A stretch of DNA of 32,416 nucleotides from Deltaproteobacteria bacterium (GTDB lineage: Bacteria > Desulfobacterota > Desulfobaccia > Desulfobaccales > 0-14-0-80-60-11): positions 1-32,416 of the forward strand of contig VGSJ01000028.1 in the NCBI GenBank assembly GCA_016875015.1, given 5' to 3'. Below the pieces are notes generated by a model that did no database searches, was not told the origin of the DNA, and worked only from the letters and a program-made list of their open reading frames with translations. Positions 20,727 to 29,308 of this stretch are shown in pieces (position 1 is the first letter of the stretch; each line of letters begins with the position of its first letter). The position numbers and the translations under genes are program-made.

Positions 20727-21107
20727 ATGATTTACGGCATCGGCGTGGACCTGGTGAAGGTGCCCCGGATCGAGCGGGTTCTGGCGCGCTACGGCGACCG
20801 CTTTTGCGCCCGCGTCTTCACCGAACGCGAGATCGCCTACTGCCGGGGCAAGTCCTGGGCCGCGGCGGGCTTCGCCATGCGCTTCGCGGCCAAGGAGGCC
20901 TTCTCCAAGGCCCTGGGGGTGGGTCTGCGTCAAGGCGGCATCCGCTGGCGGGAGGTGGAGGTGATCCCCAACCCCCTGGGCAAGCCCGAAATTTTCATAA
21001 CCGGCCGGGCGGCGCAACTCTGCGCCGAGGCCGGCATCACCGGCATGCACCTCACCCTCACCGACGAAGACGGCCGGGCTTTGGCCGTGGTGATTTTGGA
21101 GAAGTGA
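20727..21107 (+). CDS. acpS: holo-[acyl-carrier-protein] synthase
   Basis: MIYGIGVDLVKVPRIERVLARYG...FTEREIAYC...FAAKEAFSKALGVG...LTLTDEDGRALAVVILEK. Confidence 0.95.
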   Translation: MIYGIGVDLVKVPRIERVLARYGDRFCARVFTEREIAYCRGKSWAAAGFAMRFAAKEAFSKALGVGLRQGGIRWREVEVIPNPLGKPEIFITGRAAQLCAEAGITGMHLTLTDEDGRALAVVILEK

Positions 21108-21192
21108 GGTGATTATGATAACGGCCCTGTTTCTCCTGGCCCTGCGCAACCGCCTGGGCCGCCGGCGTTGAGGCAATCAGGCAAGGCATTTG

Positions 21193-21559
21193 TTACCCCC
21201 CTTTTCTAAAGGGGGGCAGGGGGATTTTATATATAGCGTTTGCCAAAAGTTCTTTCCCATTGATGGTTTTTAAATCCCCCTAAATCCAATACGGTTCACT
21301 TAAGGTTTGGCTATTTCGATGGTTTGCTGGGGCGAGGATGCCCCCCCTCACCCCAGCCCTCTCCCCCCGCCGGGGGGAGAGGGAGAATTACCGGATATCC
21401 TTCTTTATTCCCTCTCCCCCAATGGGGGAGAGGGTTAGGGTGAGGGGGAATTAATCACTTTCTCCCTGTCGTTGATAAATGCGTTCCCGGATTTTTTGAA
21501 AGCTCGGGTGCTAAGTGAACAGCATTGCCCCTAAATCCCCCTTTTTCAAAGGGGGACTT
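21193..21559. repeat. palindromic intergenic repeat interrupted by an insertion
   Basis: Same family as 15731-15819, split at cccctaaatc. Confidence 0.8.
21287..21527. mobile_element. MITE-like element, 241 bp, with 10-bp target site duplication
   Basis: Termini CAATACGGTTCACTTA / TAAGTGAACAGCATTG; flanked by cccctaaatc at 21277-21286 and 21528-21537. Confidence 0.75.
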
Positions 21560-21700
21560 GGTTGTCCGAAATTTTAAGTTTCAGTAATGCAGGGCGGGCC
21601 TTGCCCGCCAGATAAGGTGGCCAGGGCGCACACACAAGCTGCGCCTGCACCGGCGAGACGCCTATGCCACCTGTTTGATGGGGACTTGAGTGTTGGTGAG

Positions 21701-22030
21701 ATGACCGATAACCCCGAAACCAGACTTATCGTCTACGGCAGCCTGGCCCCGGGCGGGGCCAACGCCTTCCTGCTGGCGGGCCTCGTGGGGGAGTGGTACA
21801 AGTGCCATATCCGGGGCTACCTGGGCGCCTATCGGGGCTTCAAATCCTTCCGCTATGACCCCCAGGGGCCGGAACACCCGGCCTGGCTCCTAAAATCCGA
21901 TGAACTCCCTCGGGTGATCTCCGAGTTGGACGACTTCGAGGGGGAGGAATACGCGCGCCGCGTCATCCCCGCCCAGGTAAATAACCGCTGGGTCATGGCC
22001 CAGGTCTACGAAGGCAGGTATGTGGATTAA
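21701..22030 (+). CDS. gamma-glutamylcyclotransferase-like protein
   Basis: RLIVYGSLAPGGANAFLLAGL...ISELDDFEGEEYARRVIPAQ...AQVYEGRYVD; GGCT fold motifs YGSL and LDxFEG. Confidence 0.85.
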   Translation: MTDNPETRLIVYGSLAPGGANAFLLAGLVGEWYKCHIRGYLGAYRGFKSFRYDPQGPEHPAWLLKSDELPRVISELDDFEGEEYARRVIPAQVNNRWVMAQVYEGRYVD

Positions 22031-22084
22031 GGATGATGACCGCGAGCTGATTTTCCCATTTTTCTCATTTATGGAGGGCAGACG

Positions 22085-22579
22085 ATGAAAATGCATCCTT
22101 TCAGGTTATGGCTTACGCTAATGCTGGGGTTTGGCCTGGCGGCCGCCGCCATGGCCCAGCCCCCCACGACCTCGGGGGGGTCGGGCCAAGCCCTGCTCAA
22201 CCTGGAAAACACCGTGGCCCTGCACGGCTACGACCCGGTGGCCTATTTCGCCGACAATGAGGCCGTTAGAGGCAACAAGAGGATTTTGGAACGGCTGGGA
22301 GGCGCCACGTACTATTTCGCCTCCCGGGGGAGCCGGTATGAATTTTTGCGAGATGCCCCGCGCTATCAGCCGCAATTCGGCGGGTATTGCGCCGCCTCCC
22401 TGGCCATGGGCCGGCTGGAGGACATCAACCCGCACCTCTTTGTCATCTATGATGGCAAGCTCTACCTGTTCAACAACCCCCAGGCCGAGGCCATATTTAT
22501 GCGCGACCCCCGTCGGGTTGTCTATGAGGCCAGGCAGCATTACTTCAAAATTGCCAGCGACCGGCGCAGCACTTATTGA
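22085..22579 (+). CDS. YHS domain-containing protein, secreted
   Basis: Signal peptide; NTVALHGYDPVAYFADNEAVRGN...FASRGSRYEFLRDAPRYQPQFGGYCAASLAMG. Confidence 0.85.
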   Translation: MKMHPFRLWLTLMLGFGLAAAAMAQPPTTSGGSGQALLNLENTVALHGYDPVAYFADNEAVRGNKRILERLGGATYYFASRGSRYEFLRDAPRYQPQFGGYCAASLAMGRLEDINPHLFVIYDGKLYLFNNPQAEAIFMRDPRRVVYEARQHYFKIASDRRSTY

Positions 22580-22671
22580 GCGGCCGGGTGGCGATTGACG
22601 GCGAAAAGTTTGGTAGGGCGGGCTTCCGCGCCCGCCGTCATTCTGGTCAGGTGTTGCGCCGGGCGCACCCC

Positions 22672-23784
22672 ATGTCGGCTGTCGGCAAACTCGCCCTGGG
22701 GCTCATCCTGGCGGTGCTCCTGGCCGGCGGGGCCGGGGCCGGGGAGGGCTTTGAGATGCCCCGGCCGGGCCGGGTCTTCCAGTTTCCCCGGGACCACGGG
22801 GCCCACCCGGAGTACAAAACCGAGTGGTGGTATTATGTGGGGCATTTGACGGCCGCGTCCGGGGAATCCTTCGGCTACCAGCTGACCTTCTTCCGGGTGG
22901 CTTTACGAAAATTAAGAAAACCCGACCTCCAGGCCCGCTCGGCCTGGTCGCTTCATACCGTCTATTTCGCCCACCTGGCCATAACCGATATAGCCCGGCG
23001 CACCTTTGCCTTTCGGGAGAAATCCGGCCGGGGGGCCTTAAGTTTGTCTGGGGCGGCGGCGGGGACCCTGAAGGTCTGGATCGACGACTGGCAGGCGGAG
23101 CTTCAAGGGGAGGAGTTTCACCTGTTAGCCCAAGACGGCGGCCTGGGGCTGGACCTGGTCCTCAAACCGATGAAACCCCCGGCCCTGCATGGCGAGGGCG
23201 GCTACAGCCGCAAGTCGGAAAAGTCTGACGCGGCCAGTTATTATTATTCCCTGCCCCGGCTTGACACCCGGGGAACCATCTTCGTGGACGGCCGCAAGCT
23301 GCCGGTCACCGGCGCCAGCTGGATGGATCACGAGTTTTTCAGCCACGCCATGGCCCCGGGTCTGGCGGGCTGGGACTGGTTCAGCCTGCAACTTGAGGAC
23401 GGCTGGGAGGTGATGCTCTATCTCTTGCGCCATCAGGACGGCTCAGTGGACCCGGCCTCCTCGGGCGCCCTCATCGACCCGCAGGGCCGCACCCGCCACC
23501 TGAAGCTCACCGATTTTCACGTCAAAGCCACCGGCGCCTGGACCTCCCCCCACACCCGGACCAAATATCCGGCGGGCTGGGAGATCGGTATCCCCGGGGC
23601 CGGCTACCGCCTGACCCTGACCCCGACTGTGCCCGACCAGGAAATCCGTTCCCAGACCCCGGCGAAGGTGATCTACTGGGAAGGCCAGGTCAAGATCGCG
23701 GGCGTCAAAAACGACGCCCCGGTGGCAGGCGTGGGCTACGCCGAACTCACCGGCTATGCCGGGGGGCTGGGGGGGAGGTTTTAA
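22672..23784 (+). CDS. lipocalin-like / AttH (CrtC-type) domain protein
   Basis: FPRDHGAHPEYKTEWWYYVGHL...FGYQLTFFRVAL...GASWMDHEFFSHAMAPGLAGWDWFSLQL. Start at signal peptide MSAVGKLALGLILAVLLAGGAGA rather than the repeat-derived upstream start. Confidence 0.88.
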   Translation: MSAVGKLALGLILAVLLAGGAGAGEGFEMPRPGRVFQFPRDHGAHPEYKTEWWYYVGHLTAASGESFGYQLTFFRVALRKLRKPDLQARSAWSLHTVYFAHLAITDIARRTFAFREKSGRGALSLSGAAAGTLKVWIDDWQAELQGEEFHLLAQDGGLGLDLVLKPMKPPALHGEGGYSRKSEKSDAASYYYSLPRLDTRGTIFVDGRKLPVTGASWMDHEFFSHAMAPGLAGWDWFSLQLEDGWEVMLYLLRHQDGSVDPASSGALIDPQGRTRHLKLTDFHVKATGAWTSPHTRTKYPAGWEIGIPGAGYRLTLTPTVPDQEIRSQTPAKVIYWEGQVKIAGVKNDAPVAGVGYAELTGYAGGLGGRF

Positions 23785-23909
23785 CAAGGAGTGAAAAGGG
23801 GAAAGGGGTGTAACGGCTAACTGCTAACGGCCCTTTCCCCCCCAAAAGCCAGGGAGGGGCAGAGTCGAAGCTCTGCCCCTCCCTGAACCGTCCTCTAGAT
23901 AATCGCGCC

Positions 23910-25277
23910 TCAGCGCGTGAGCCAGCGGTCGTTTCTGACGGTGATGAAGGCGTAGGGCTGCACCCAGTGGAGGGCGAAGAAGGCGAAGTAGGAGTAAATG
24001 ATGCCGTAGATGAAGTCCATGTCCCGTTCCTGGTGGATGTAGTAGTACATCCATACCAGGGTGAAGACCCCCAGCCCGGCCAAGAACTTCACCATGACGA
24101 TGGGATAGAGCCAGAAGGAGATGAGGAGCATCCCCAGGAAGAGGTAGGTCAGGGGGAACTCGATCTGGGTCATGAAGAAGTCGATAATGGGCAGCAGCCG
24201 GTGTTTGGTCCGGTACTTGCTCAAGATGAACTTGAGCTGGACCCAGTTTTCCCGGAAATTGCTGCGGTCCCAGCGAAGGTACATGCGGCACAGGCCCTTG
24301 TAGGTTTCGGGCACCATAGTGTGGACGAGGGCGCTGCGCTGGTAAGACGTGTGGTAGCCCTGGCGCAGGACAAAGTTGGTCAAGGCCCGGTCTTCGCCGA
24401 TATTGGCGGGCAGGCCCATGAAGGTCTGGGTGCGCCACTGCTTCAGGACGGGTTTAAGGGCTGCAGCCCGGTAAGCGGACAGGGCGCCGGGGGTGCAGGT
24501 GACGCAGCCGTACATGCTTTGGGAGGCCCGGAGGAAATCGAAGGCCAGGACGAAGCGCACCGCCAGCATCCGGGCCATGACACTGCGGCTCCGGTTGTAG
24601 ACCTTGACGTTGCCGGCCACCGCGCCGATCTGAGGATCGTGGAGCATGGGGGCGATGACCTGCCTCACGGTATCAGGCGTGATCACGCTGTCCGAGTCGA
24701 TGGTGACGAAATACTCGCCCTTGCCCCGGGTGAAGCCGGCGTAGAGCCCCTCTTTCTTGCCCCGGTTCTTGGGGAAGCGGATGGCCTTGATCAGCTTGGG
24801 GTAGAGTCGGCGGGCCCGGTCAATGTAAACCCAGGTATCGTCTTTGGAGCCGTCGTCGATGCAGATGATCTCCAGCCGGTCGGCCGGGTAGTCGGAGGCG
24901 ACCGCGGCGTAGATGGACTTCTCCACCATGGCGCCTTCGTTGTAAGCCGGGATGATGACGGTGACCCGGGGCAGCGGGCCCGGGGGGAGGGGGTAGGATT
25001 TATACCGCCACCACAGCACGGTCCGCACCAGCTGGAAGGCCAGGTAAGCCAGGGTGAACCCGGCCCCCAGGGCCATCAGGGGAGAACCGAAGCTCTGGCG
25101 GCTCAACAGCTGCAGATAGCCGCTGAAGGAACCCACCTTCAAGGATACTATCAGGCAAGCCGACAAGATTAACGGGACCAGGATTTTGAGGGCCAGGTCC
25201 AGGGTCTGTATTCGCTGTTCCTCTTTGAAGCGCCATTTCACCTGGCTCCAGGGAAAGGCAGAGGTTGTGGTTCGCAT
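23910..25277 (-). CDS. glycosyltransferase family 2, membrane-bound (hyaluronan/chitin-synthase-like)
   Basis: VTVIIPAYNEGAMVEKSIYAAVASDYPADRLEIICIDDGSKDDT...TIDSDSVITPDTV...GEDRALTNFVLRQG; QxxRW-like RWDRSNFRENW; TM segments. Confidence 0.92.
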   Translation of the reverse strand: MRTTTSAFPWSQVKWRFKEEQRIQTLDLALKILVPLILSACLIVSLKVGSFSGYLQLLSRQSFGSPLMALGAGFTLAYLAFQLVRTVLWWRYKSYPLPPGPLPRVTVIIPAYNEGAMVEKSIYAAVASDYPADRLEIICIDDGSKDDTWVYIDRARRLYPKLIKAIRFPKNRGKKEGLYAGFTRGKGEYFVTIDSDSVITPDTVRQVIAPMLHDPQIGAVAGNVKVYNRSRSVMARMLAVRFVLAFDFLRASQSMYGCVTCTPGALSAYRAAALKPVLKQWRTQTFMGLPANIGEDRALTNFVLRQGYHTSYQRSALVHTMVPETYKGLCRMYLRWDRSNFRENWVQLKFILSKYRTKHRLLPIIDFFMTQIEFPLTYLFLGMLLISFWLYPIVMVKFLAGLGVFTLVWMYYYIHQERDMDFIYGIIYSYFAFFALHWVQPYAFITVRNDRWLTR

Positions 25278-25469
25278 ATTAATTCAGTTCCTCTCGCATG
25301 GCAAAATCAAGCTCTCAGGCTACTCATGCAATTGGCTTGCCAAAAATCCCCAAAATCAAGATTTTTAACTGCTTGATATAATTACAAAAAAAGCATGACT
25401 AAAAACCCCTCGCCTGGGTCAAGCCGCGAACTTCTCTCCCTGAGAGGAACCCCCGGAGCCATGACAAAT

Positions 25470-25488
25470 ATTTCTCAAATTGAGAAAT
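25470..25488. promoter_or_regulatory. perfect palindrome, candidate operator
   Basis: ATTTCTCAA-A-TTGAGAAAT in the divergent intergenic region upstream of the 25711 operon. Confidence 0.4.
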
Positions 25489-25710
25489 TTCCTCAACCTG
25501 GCGTCCCCTCCCGGCTCCTCTTTTCGGGAGAAGCAGCCAATCCGGAGGCTTTCCCGGAAATAGGCGGTAAAAATTATTTGCGGCGAGACAAACCGGCGGA
25601 GTTCCCATTTACGGTATCTTGTGGTAATAAGACAGGGGAGAGAGGGACTGGCCGTTCGAGTTCGCAAGTTGGTTCGGCTCCTATAATTCTCAGTCCAAAG
25701 GAATGACGGC

Positions 25711-27150
25711 ATGGAGGCAACGGGGAAACCCTCAGGGGCAGAAATAACCGCAGGGTTAAAGCTCTGCCAGTTGGGGCAGGAAGTAGGCGTGCCCACCGGG
25801 GCGCGCATCGTCAGTCAGGGCGAGGCCCCGGAATTTTTCTACGTTATTCAATCAGGCCGGGTCCGGGTTTTCCGGGAGACCGCCGACCGGATTCAAACCG
25901 ATTTGACCGAGTTGGGGGCCGGGGCCTACTTTGGGGAGGTGGCCCTGGTCACCGGGCAGCTCCGCTCCGCTTCGGTGGAGGCATTGGAGGCTACCACCCT
26001 CATCAAGGTCTCCAAGGAAGAATTCGACCGCCTCTTGGACCAGAATCCCCAGCTGGCCCGGCATATCATTCAGCAGTTGGCCAGCTGGCTGGTGGCCGGA
26101 GACCAGCGCCTGGAAACCGAGGTGGTGCACCAGGTCAAGTTGCGGCAGCTCTCCTGGTTCGATTATGTCCTCATGTTGGGCTTGAGCCTGGTGCTCTCCC
26201 TGGTCGTCAACATCTACAACGACAACCGGATTCCCCTGATCCACGGTTGGGGCGACAAAAACGTCATTCCAGAAATTGGACTTGATCAGGCCCTGCAAAT
26301 GTACCAAAAGAACCAGGCCATTTTCGTTGACGCCAGGAAAAGCGCCTTTTTTAGTCAGCAACACATCAAGGGCGCTTCAAACTTGCCGACGATCTTATTC
26401 GATTTGATGTTCCCCATGTTTCAATTCACTTTGACCCAGACGGAGGGGGATAAGGACAAAACCCTGGTGGTTTACGGCGGGACTTTCAGTCGGCGTATGG
26501 ACCTCGATTTGGCCCGCCTGCTGAAGCACAAGGGTTTGGAACACGTGGTGGTGCTCAAAGATTACTCGGGTTGGCCCAAGGTCTTTCCCCTCCGAGAGAA
26601 AGCGGCCGCGACCCCAGGCAGCCTCGACTTGGGGTTAGCAGGCCTCCTGGAATGGCTGCCGGTGAGCATCTTTTTGCTGATCCTGATTCCTCCCATCCGT
26701 CGCAGCCCTTACCTGTCGGTGGTCTGCCGGGTGCTCCTGGCGGCTATCTTTATTTCCTTCGCCTTGAGCAAAATCATGCGCCCGGCGGTCTTTGCCTTGA
26801 ACGTGGTGGATTACAACCTGACGCCCGCCTGGGGGGTGAACCTGTGGTCCCTCGCCCTGCCGTGGGCCGAACTGGTCGTCGGGTTGTTCCTCCTCCTGGG
26901 CATCCGCACCCGGGCCGCGGCCACGCTGATCGGCGCCATGAACGTCATCTTCATCGTGGGGCTGGTCAATGCCATTTTGCATAACATGCCCATTAACTGC
27001 GGGTGTGTGGGCGAAGTGGGCGAACCGGTGAACTGGTGGAAAGTTATGAAGAATACTGGCATGCTGGTCATGTGCATCCAAATCTTCCTCTACGATCGGT
27101 TTATGGTTTTGGATCGGGGAGGGTTCATCTTGCGGGATAGAAAGATATGA
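25711..27150 (+). CDS. cyclic nucleotide-binding / rhodanese-like / MauE-DoxX fusion membrane protein
   Basis: FFYVIQSGRVRVFRET...LGAGAYFGEVALVTGQLRSASVEAL (cNMP binding); FVDARKSAFFSQQHIKGASNLP...LVVYGGTFSRRMDLDLARLLKHKG (rhodanese fold); ILLAAIFISFALSKI...PINCGCVGE (MauE/DoxX). Confidence 0.88.
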   Translation: MEATGKPSGAEITAGLKLCQLGQEVGVPTGARIVSQGEAPEFFYVIQSGRVRVFRETADRIQTDLTELGAGAYFGEVALVTGQLRSASVEALEATTLIKVSKEEFDRLLDQNPQLARHIIQQLASWLVAGDQRLETEVVHQVKLRQLSWFDYVLMLGLSLVLSLVVNIYNDNRIPLIHGWGDKNVIPEIGLDQALQMYQKNQAIFVDARKSAFFSQQHIKGASNLPTILFDLMFPMFQFTLTQTEGDKDKTLVVYGGTFSRRMDLDLARLLKHKGLEHVVVLKDYSGWPKVFPLREKAAATPGSLDLGLAGLLEWLPVSIFLLILIPPIRRSPYLSVVCRVLLAAIFISFALSKIMRPAVFALNVVDYNLTPAWGVNLWSLALPWAELVVGLFLLLGIRTRAAATLIGAMNVIFIVGLVNAILHNMPINCGCVGEVGEPVNWWKVMKNTGMLVMCIQIFLYDRFMVLDRGGFILRDRKI

Positions 27151-27524
27151 AGAAAGATATTTTGAAGTTGGGCGCGGTCCTGGGTCTGATCATGGTGGGG
27201 CTGGTCTTGGGAGGCTGTGGGGAGTCTCGCTCCGAGTTTGCCGGAACGTATAAATCCATGGAGCCCTTCGGCGGTAAAGATTACATTGATCTCGACCTCC
27301 AGGAGAATGGCAAGGGAACCTGGGTGCTGGCGGGAAAAACCGTTGAGTTCACCTGGGTGGTGAATGCTGGCAAGATCTTTATTTACACCAAGCCGGGCGC
27401 TATCCTCGTCGTCACTCCCAGCGAGGGTGGAAAAATGTTGTCCGTGGACACGACCGGTGATTGGCACCCCGGTTGTCCCCCCGGTTCCTGTGTGAACTTC
27501 AGGCGGGTCAAGGATGGAGGGTAG
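27147..27524 (+). CDS. lipoprotein, hypothetical
   Basis: MKKDILKLGAVLGLIMVGLVLGGCGES lipobox; ATGA overlap with upstream gene. Confidence 0.8.
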   Translation: MKKDILKLGAVLGLIMVGLVLGGCGESRSEFAGTYKSMEPFGGKDYIDLDLQENGKGTWVLAGKTVEFTWVVNAGKIFIYTKPGAILVVTPSEGGKMLSVDTTGDWHPGCPPGSCVNFRRVKDGG

Positions 27525-28746
27525 CGGCATTATCCGGCTGCAGGCCTTAAGCGCTAAACCGGGCAGCAGCCTGGCATGGCTGCTGGTGTTGCTGTTTTGC
27601 CTTGCCCAGCACGCCTGGGGGGCCGGCGGCGCCGTGGAAGTGCGCCGTCTGGGGTTGAGCAAGGTGGCGGAAAACACCCTCCTCACCGTGGTTCTGGACC
27701 GGGCTGCGACACCCCGCGTGAGTTCCCGGGAAGTGTCGGGCAAACCGCAACTGGTGGTGGATTTTCCCGGGGCCCGGTCCGGGCGGCTGCCCAACCACCT
27801 GCAGGGCGATGAGATGCTGGTGCAGCAGGTGCTCACCGAAACCGCCTCTCCCGGGGGCGGGGTGCGCATCATCATGGACCTCTTCCCCGAAAAGCCCTTT
27901 ACCTACTGGAAGCAGACCCGGCCCGGCGCCGGCGGGCAGTTCTTGTTCATCTTGGGATTAAAACCCGATCCCCAGGCCCGCCCGGTCCAGGCCAGAGTCT
28001 TGCCGTCCGCGGAGCCGGAGCCCGCCCCCACGGCGCCGCCCCGGGGGGAACTCCGGGAAAGCGAGACGCTGACGGAGCCTTCTGCACCTGGGGATGAGGG
28101 CGGCTACCAGGAGCCCGCAAGTAACGCGGCCCCCGGCAGCTTCGCCGAACTGCGCCGCCTGATGCCCAAGGCCGCCCGGTTGCTACAAGGCCTGGAAGCC
28201 GAAGGCTGGGCCGTGTCCGAGTCCAACCGGTATGACCGCCCGGGCCGGCGCTTCAGCCGCGATTTTATCCTCACCAACCGCAAGTACCCGGAGTTGGTGG
28301 TGAAGATCGCTTACCTGCCGGCCAACGTCCCCAATACCCCCAACATCGACATCATCATGTTGTCCACCGAAAACCACGCCGGCGAGGCTGCCACCGAATA
28401 CCGGGGTCTGCGCCAGTGGAGTTTCGCCAAGATCAAACAGAAATACGAGGACATCGGCGATTTCTTCGACGATGCTCTAAAACCCTTGAGGGTGAAGCTG
28501 CGGGAAGAGACCAAAAGCGTGGCGCTGCGCGACGCCGCGGTATTCCAGAACTTTCTGAAGCTCGCCTGCCCGGACAATCCCCAGGTCGCCGACCAGGTGA
28601 TGAATCACGTGCGGGCCAAAGTGAGCCCCAGGTTTGAGGGGGTGCAGTTCACCGTGTCCGAAAATCCTCTAACCATCCTCAATCTGGTGGATTTTCTCTA
28701 CGTCAAGATTTATTACCTGGAAACCCCTTCAGGAGGTGGACAATGA
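27514..28746 (+). CDS. AMIN domain-containing protein
   Basis: VEVRRLGLSKVAENTLLTVVLDRAATPRVSSREVSGKPQLVVDFPGAR is AMIN-like; overlaps upstream gene by 11 nt. Confidence 0.75.
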   Translation: MEGSGIIRLQALSAKPGSSLAWLLVLLFCLAQHAWGAGGAVEVRRLGLSKVAENTLLTVVLDRAATPRVSSREVSGKPQLVVDFPGARSGRLPNHLQGDEMLVQQVLTETASPGGGVRIIMDLFPEKPFTYWKQTRPGAGGQFLFILGLKPDPQARPVQARVLPSAEPEPAPTAPPRGELRESETLTEPSAPGDEGGYQEPASNAAPGSFAELRRLMPKAARLLQGLEAEGWAVSESNRYDRPGRRFSRDFILTNRKYPELVVKIAYLPANVPNTPNIDIIMLSTENHAGEAATEYRGLRQWSFAKIKQKYEDIGDFFDDALKPLRVKLREETKSVALRDAAVFQNFLKLACPDNPQVADQVMNHVRAKVSPRFEGVQFTVSENPLTILNLVDFLYVKIYYLETPSGGGQ

Positions 28747-28967
28747 CCCGGGAGATTACCATCTTCGGCAAGCAGGCCTGACCTTTCACCCAGCGGGCCC
28801 GGGAGGCCAAGGCCAATGAGGGGTTGACGGTCATTTTTCGGGATGTCAAAGCGGACGCCCAGGCCATGGCCGAGATGCTGCGGCTCACCCAGGGCAACCG
28901 CCGGGTGCCGGTTCTGGTGGAGGGCGAAAAGCTCAGCATCGGTTTTGGGGGTTCCTGAAGGGTGTGA
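28743..28967 (+). CDS. glutaredoxin-like selenoprotein (Uxx-star family), in-frame UGA = Sec at 28779-28781; possible second Sec at 28956-28958
   Basis: AGGAGGTGGACA-ATG; MTREITIFGKQA-U-PFTQRAREAKANEGLTVIFRDVKADAQAMAEMLRLTQGNRRVPVLVEGEKLSIGFGGS-(U)-RV*. Homology-like sequence on both sides of the first TGA; UPFT replaces the Grx CPYC motif; VPVLVEG is Grx-like. Confidence 0.85.
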
Positions 28968-29308
28968 ACCACCCGCGCGGCCGCGGGTCCCAAGGATTCA
29001 CGCCGGAGGGAGGATCAGGATGGCGACCCCGGGCCATTTGCCTGGCGTTCCCCCTACTTTTTCCCATCGCCTCTCTACCTCTGACTGCGGTCCGGACGGC
29101 AGCCGTTCCCTCTAATACTAATTATGCCTCTGCGGCGAGTCGCGCTTAGTCGGAACCGAGACGGGAATGGGCAAAGACTATACTTAAGCTGAGGAAAAAA
29201 GTAACTATCTGGCCGGCGTAGGGGCACGGCCTGCCGGGCCCGAACCCAGGCGCTTCGGGCGTTTAACCGGGGGACGGGGGCGGGACTCGAGCCGGGGCCG
29301 CCCTGGCC

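Noticed and set aside
12984-21559. CRISPR array
   Set aside because: Repeats are palindromic, irregularly spaced and dispersed; no regular repeat-spacer pattern.
23967-25172. 401-aa plus-strand ORF
   Set aside because: Antisense shadow of the glycosyltransferase gene; low-complexity G/E/D/H composition.
25380-25700. Possible riboswitch in the leader of the cNMP/rhodanese/MauE gene
   Set aside because: Compared with the c-di-AMP (ydaO) consensus from memory; key conserved blocks not found.
28964-29149. 61-aa ORF with signal-peptide-like stretch
   Set aside because: No RBS or recognisable family; low-complexity, region after the selenoprotein hairpin.
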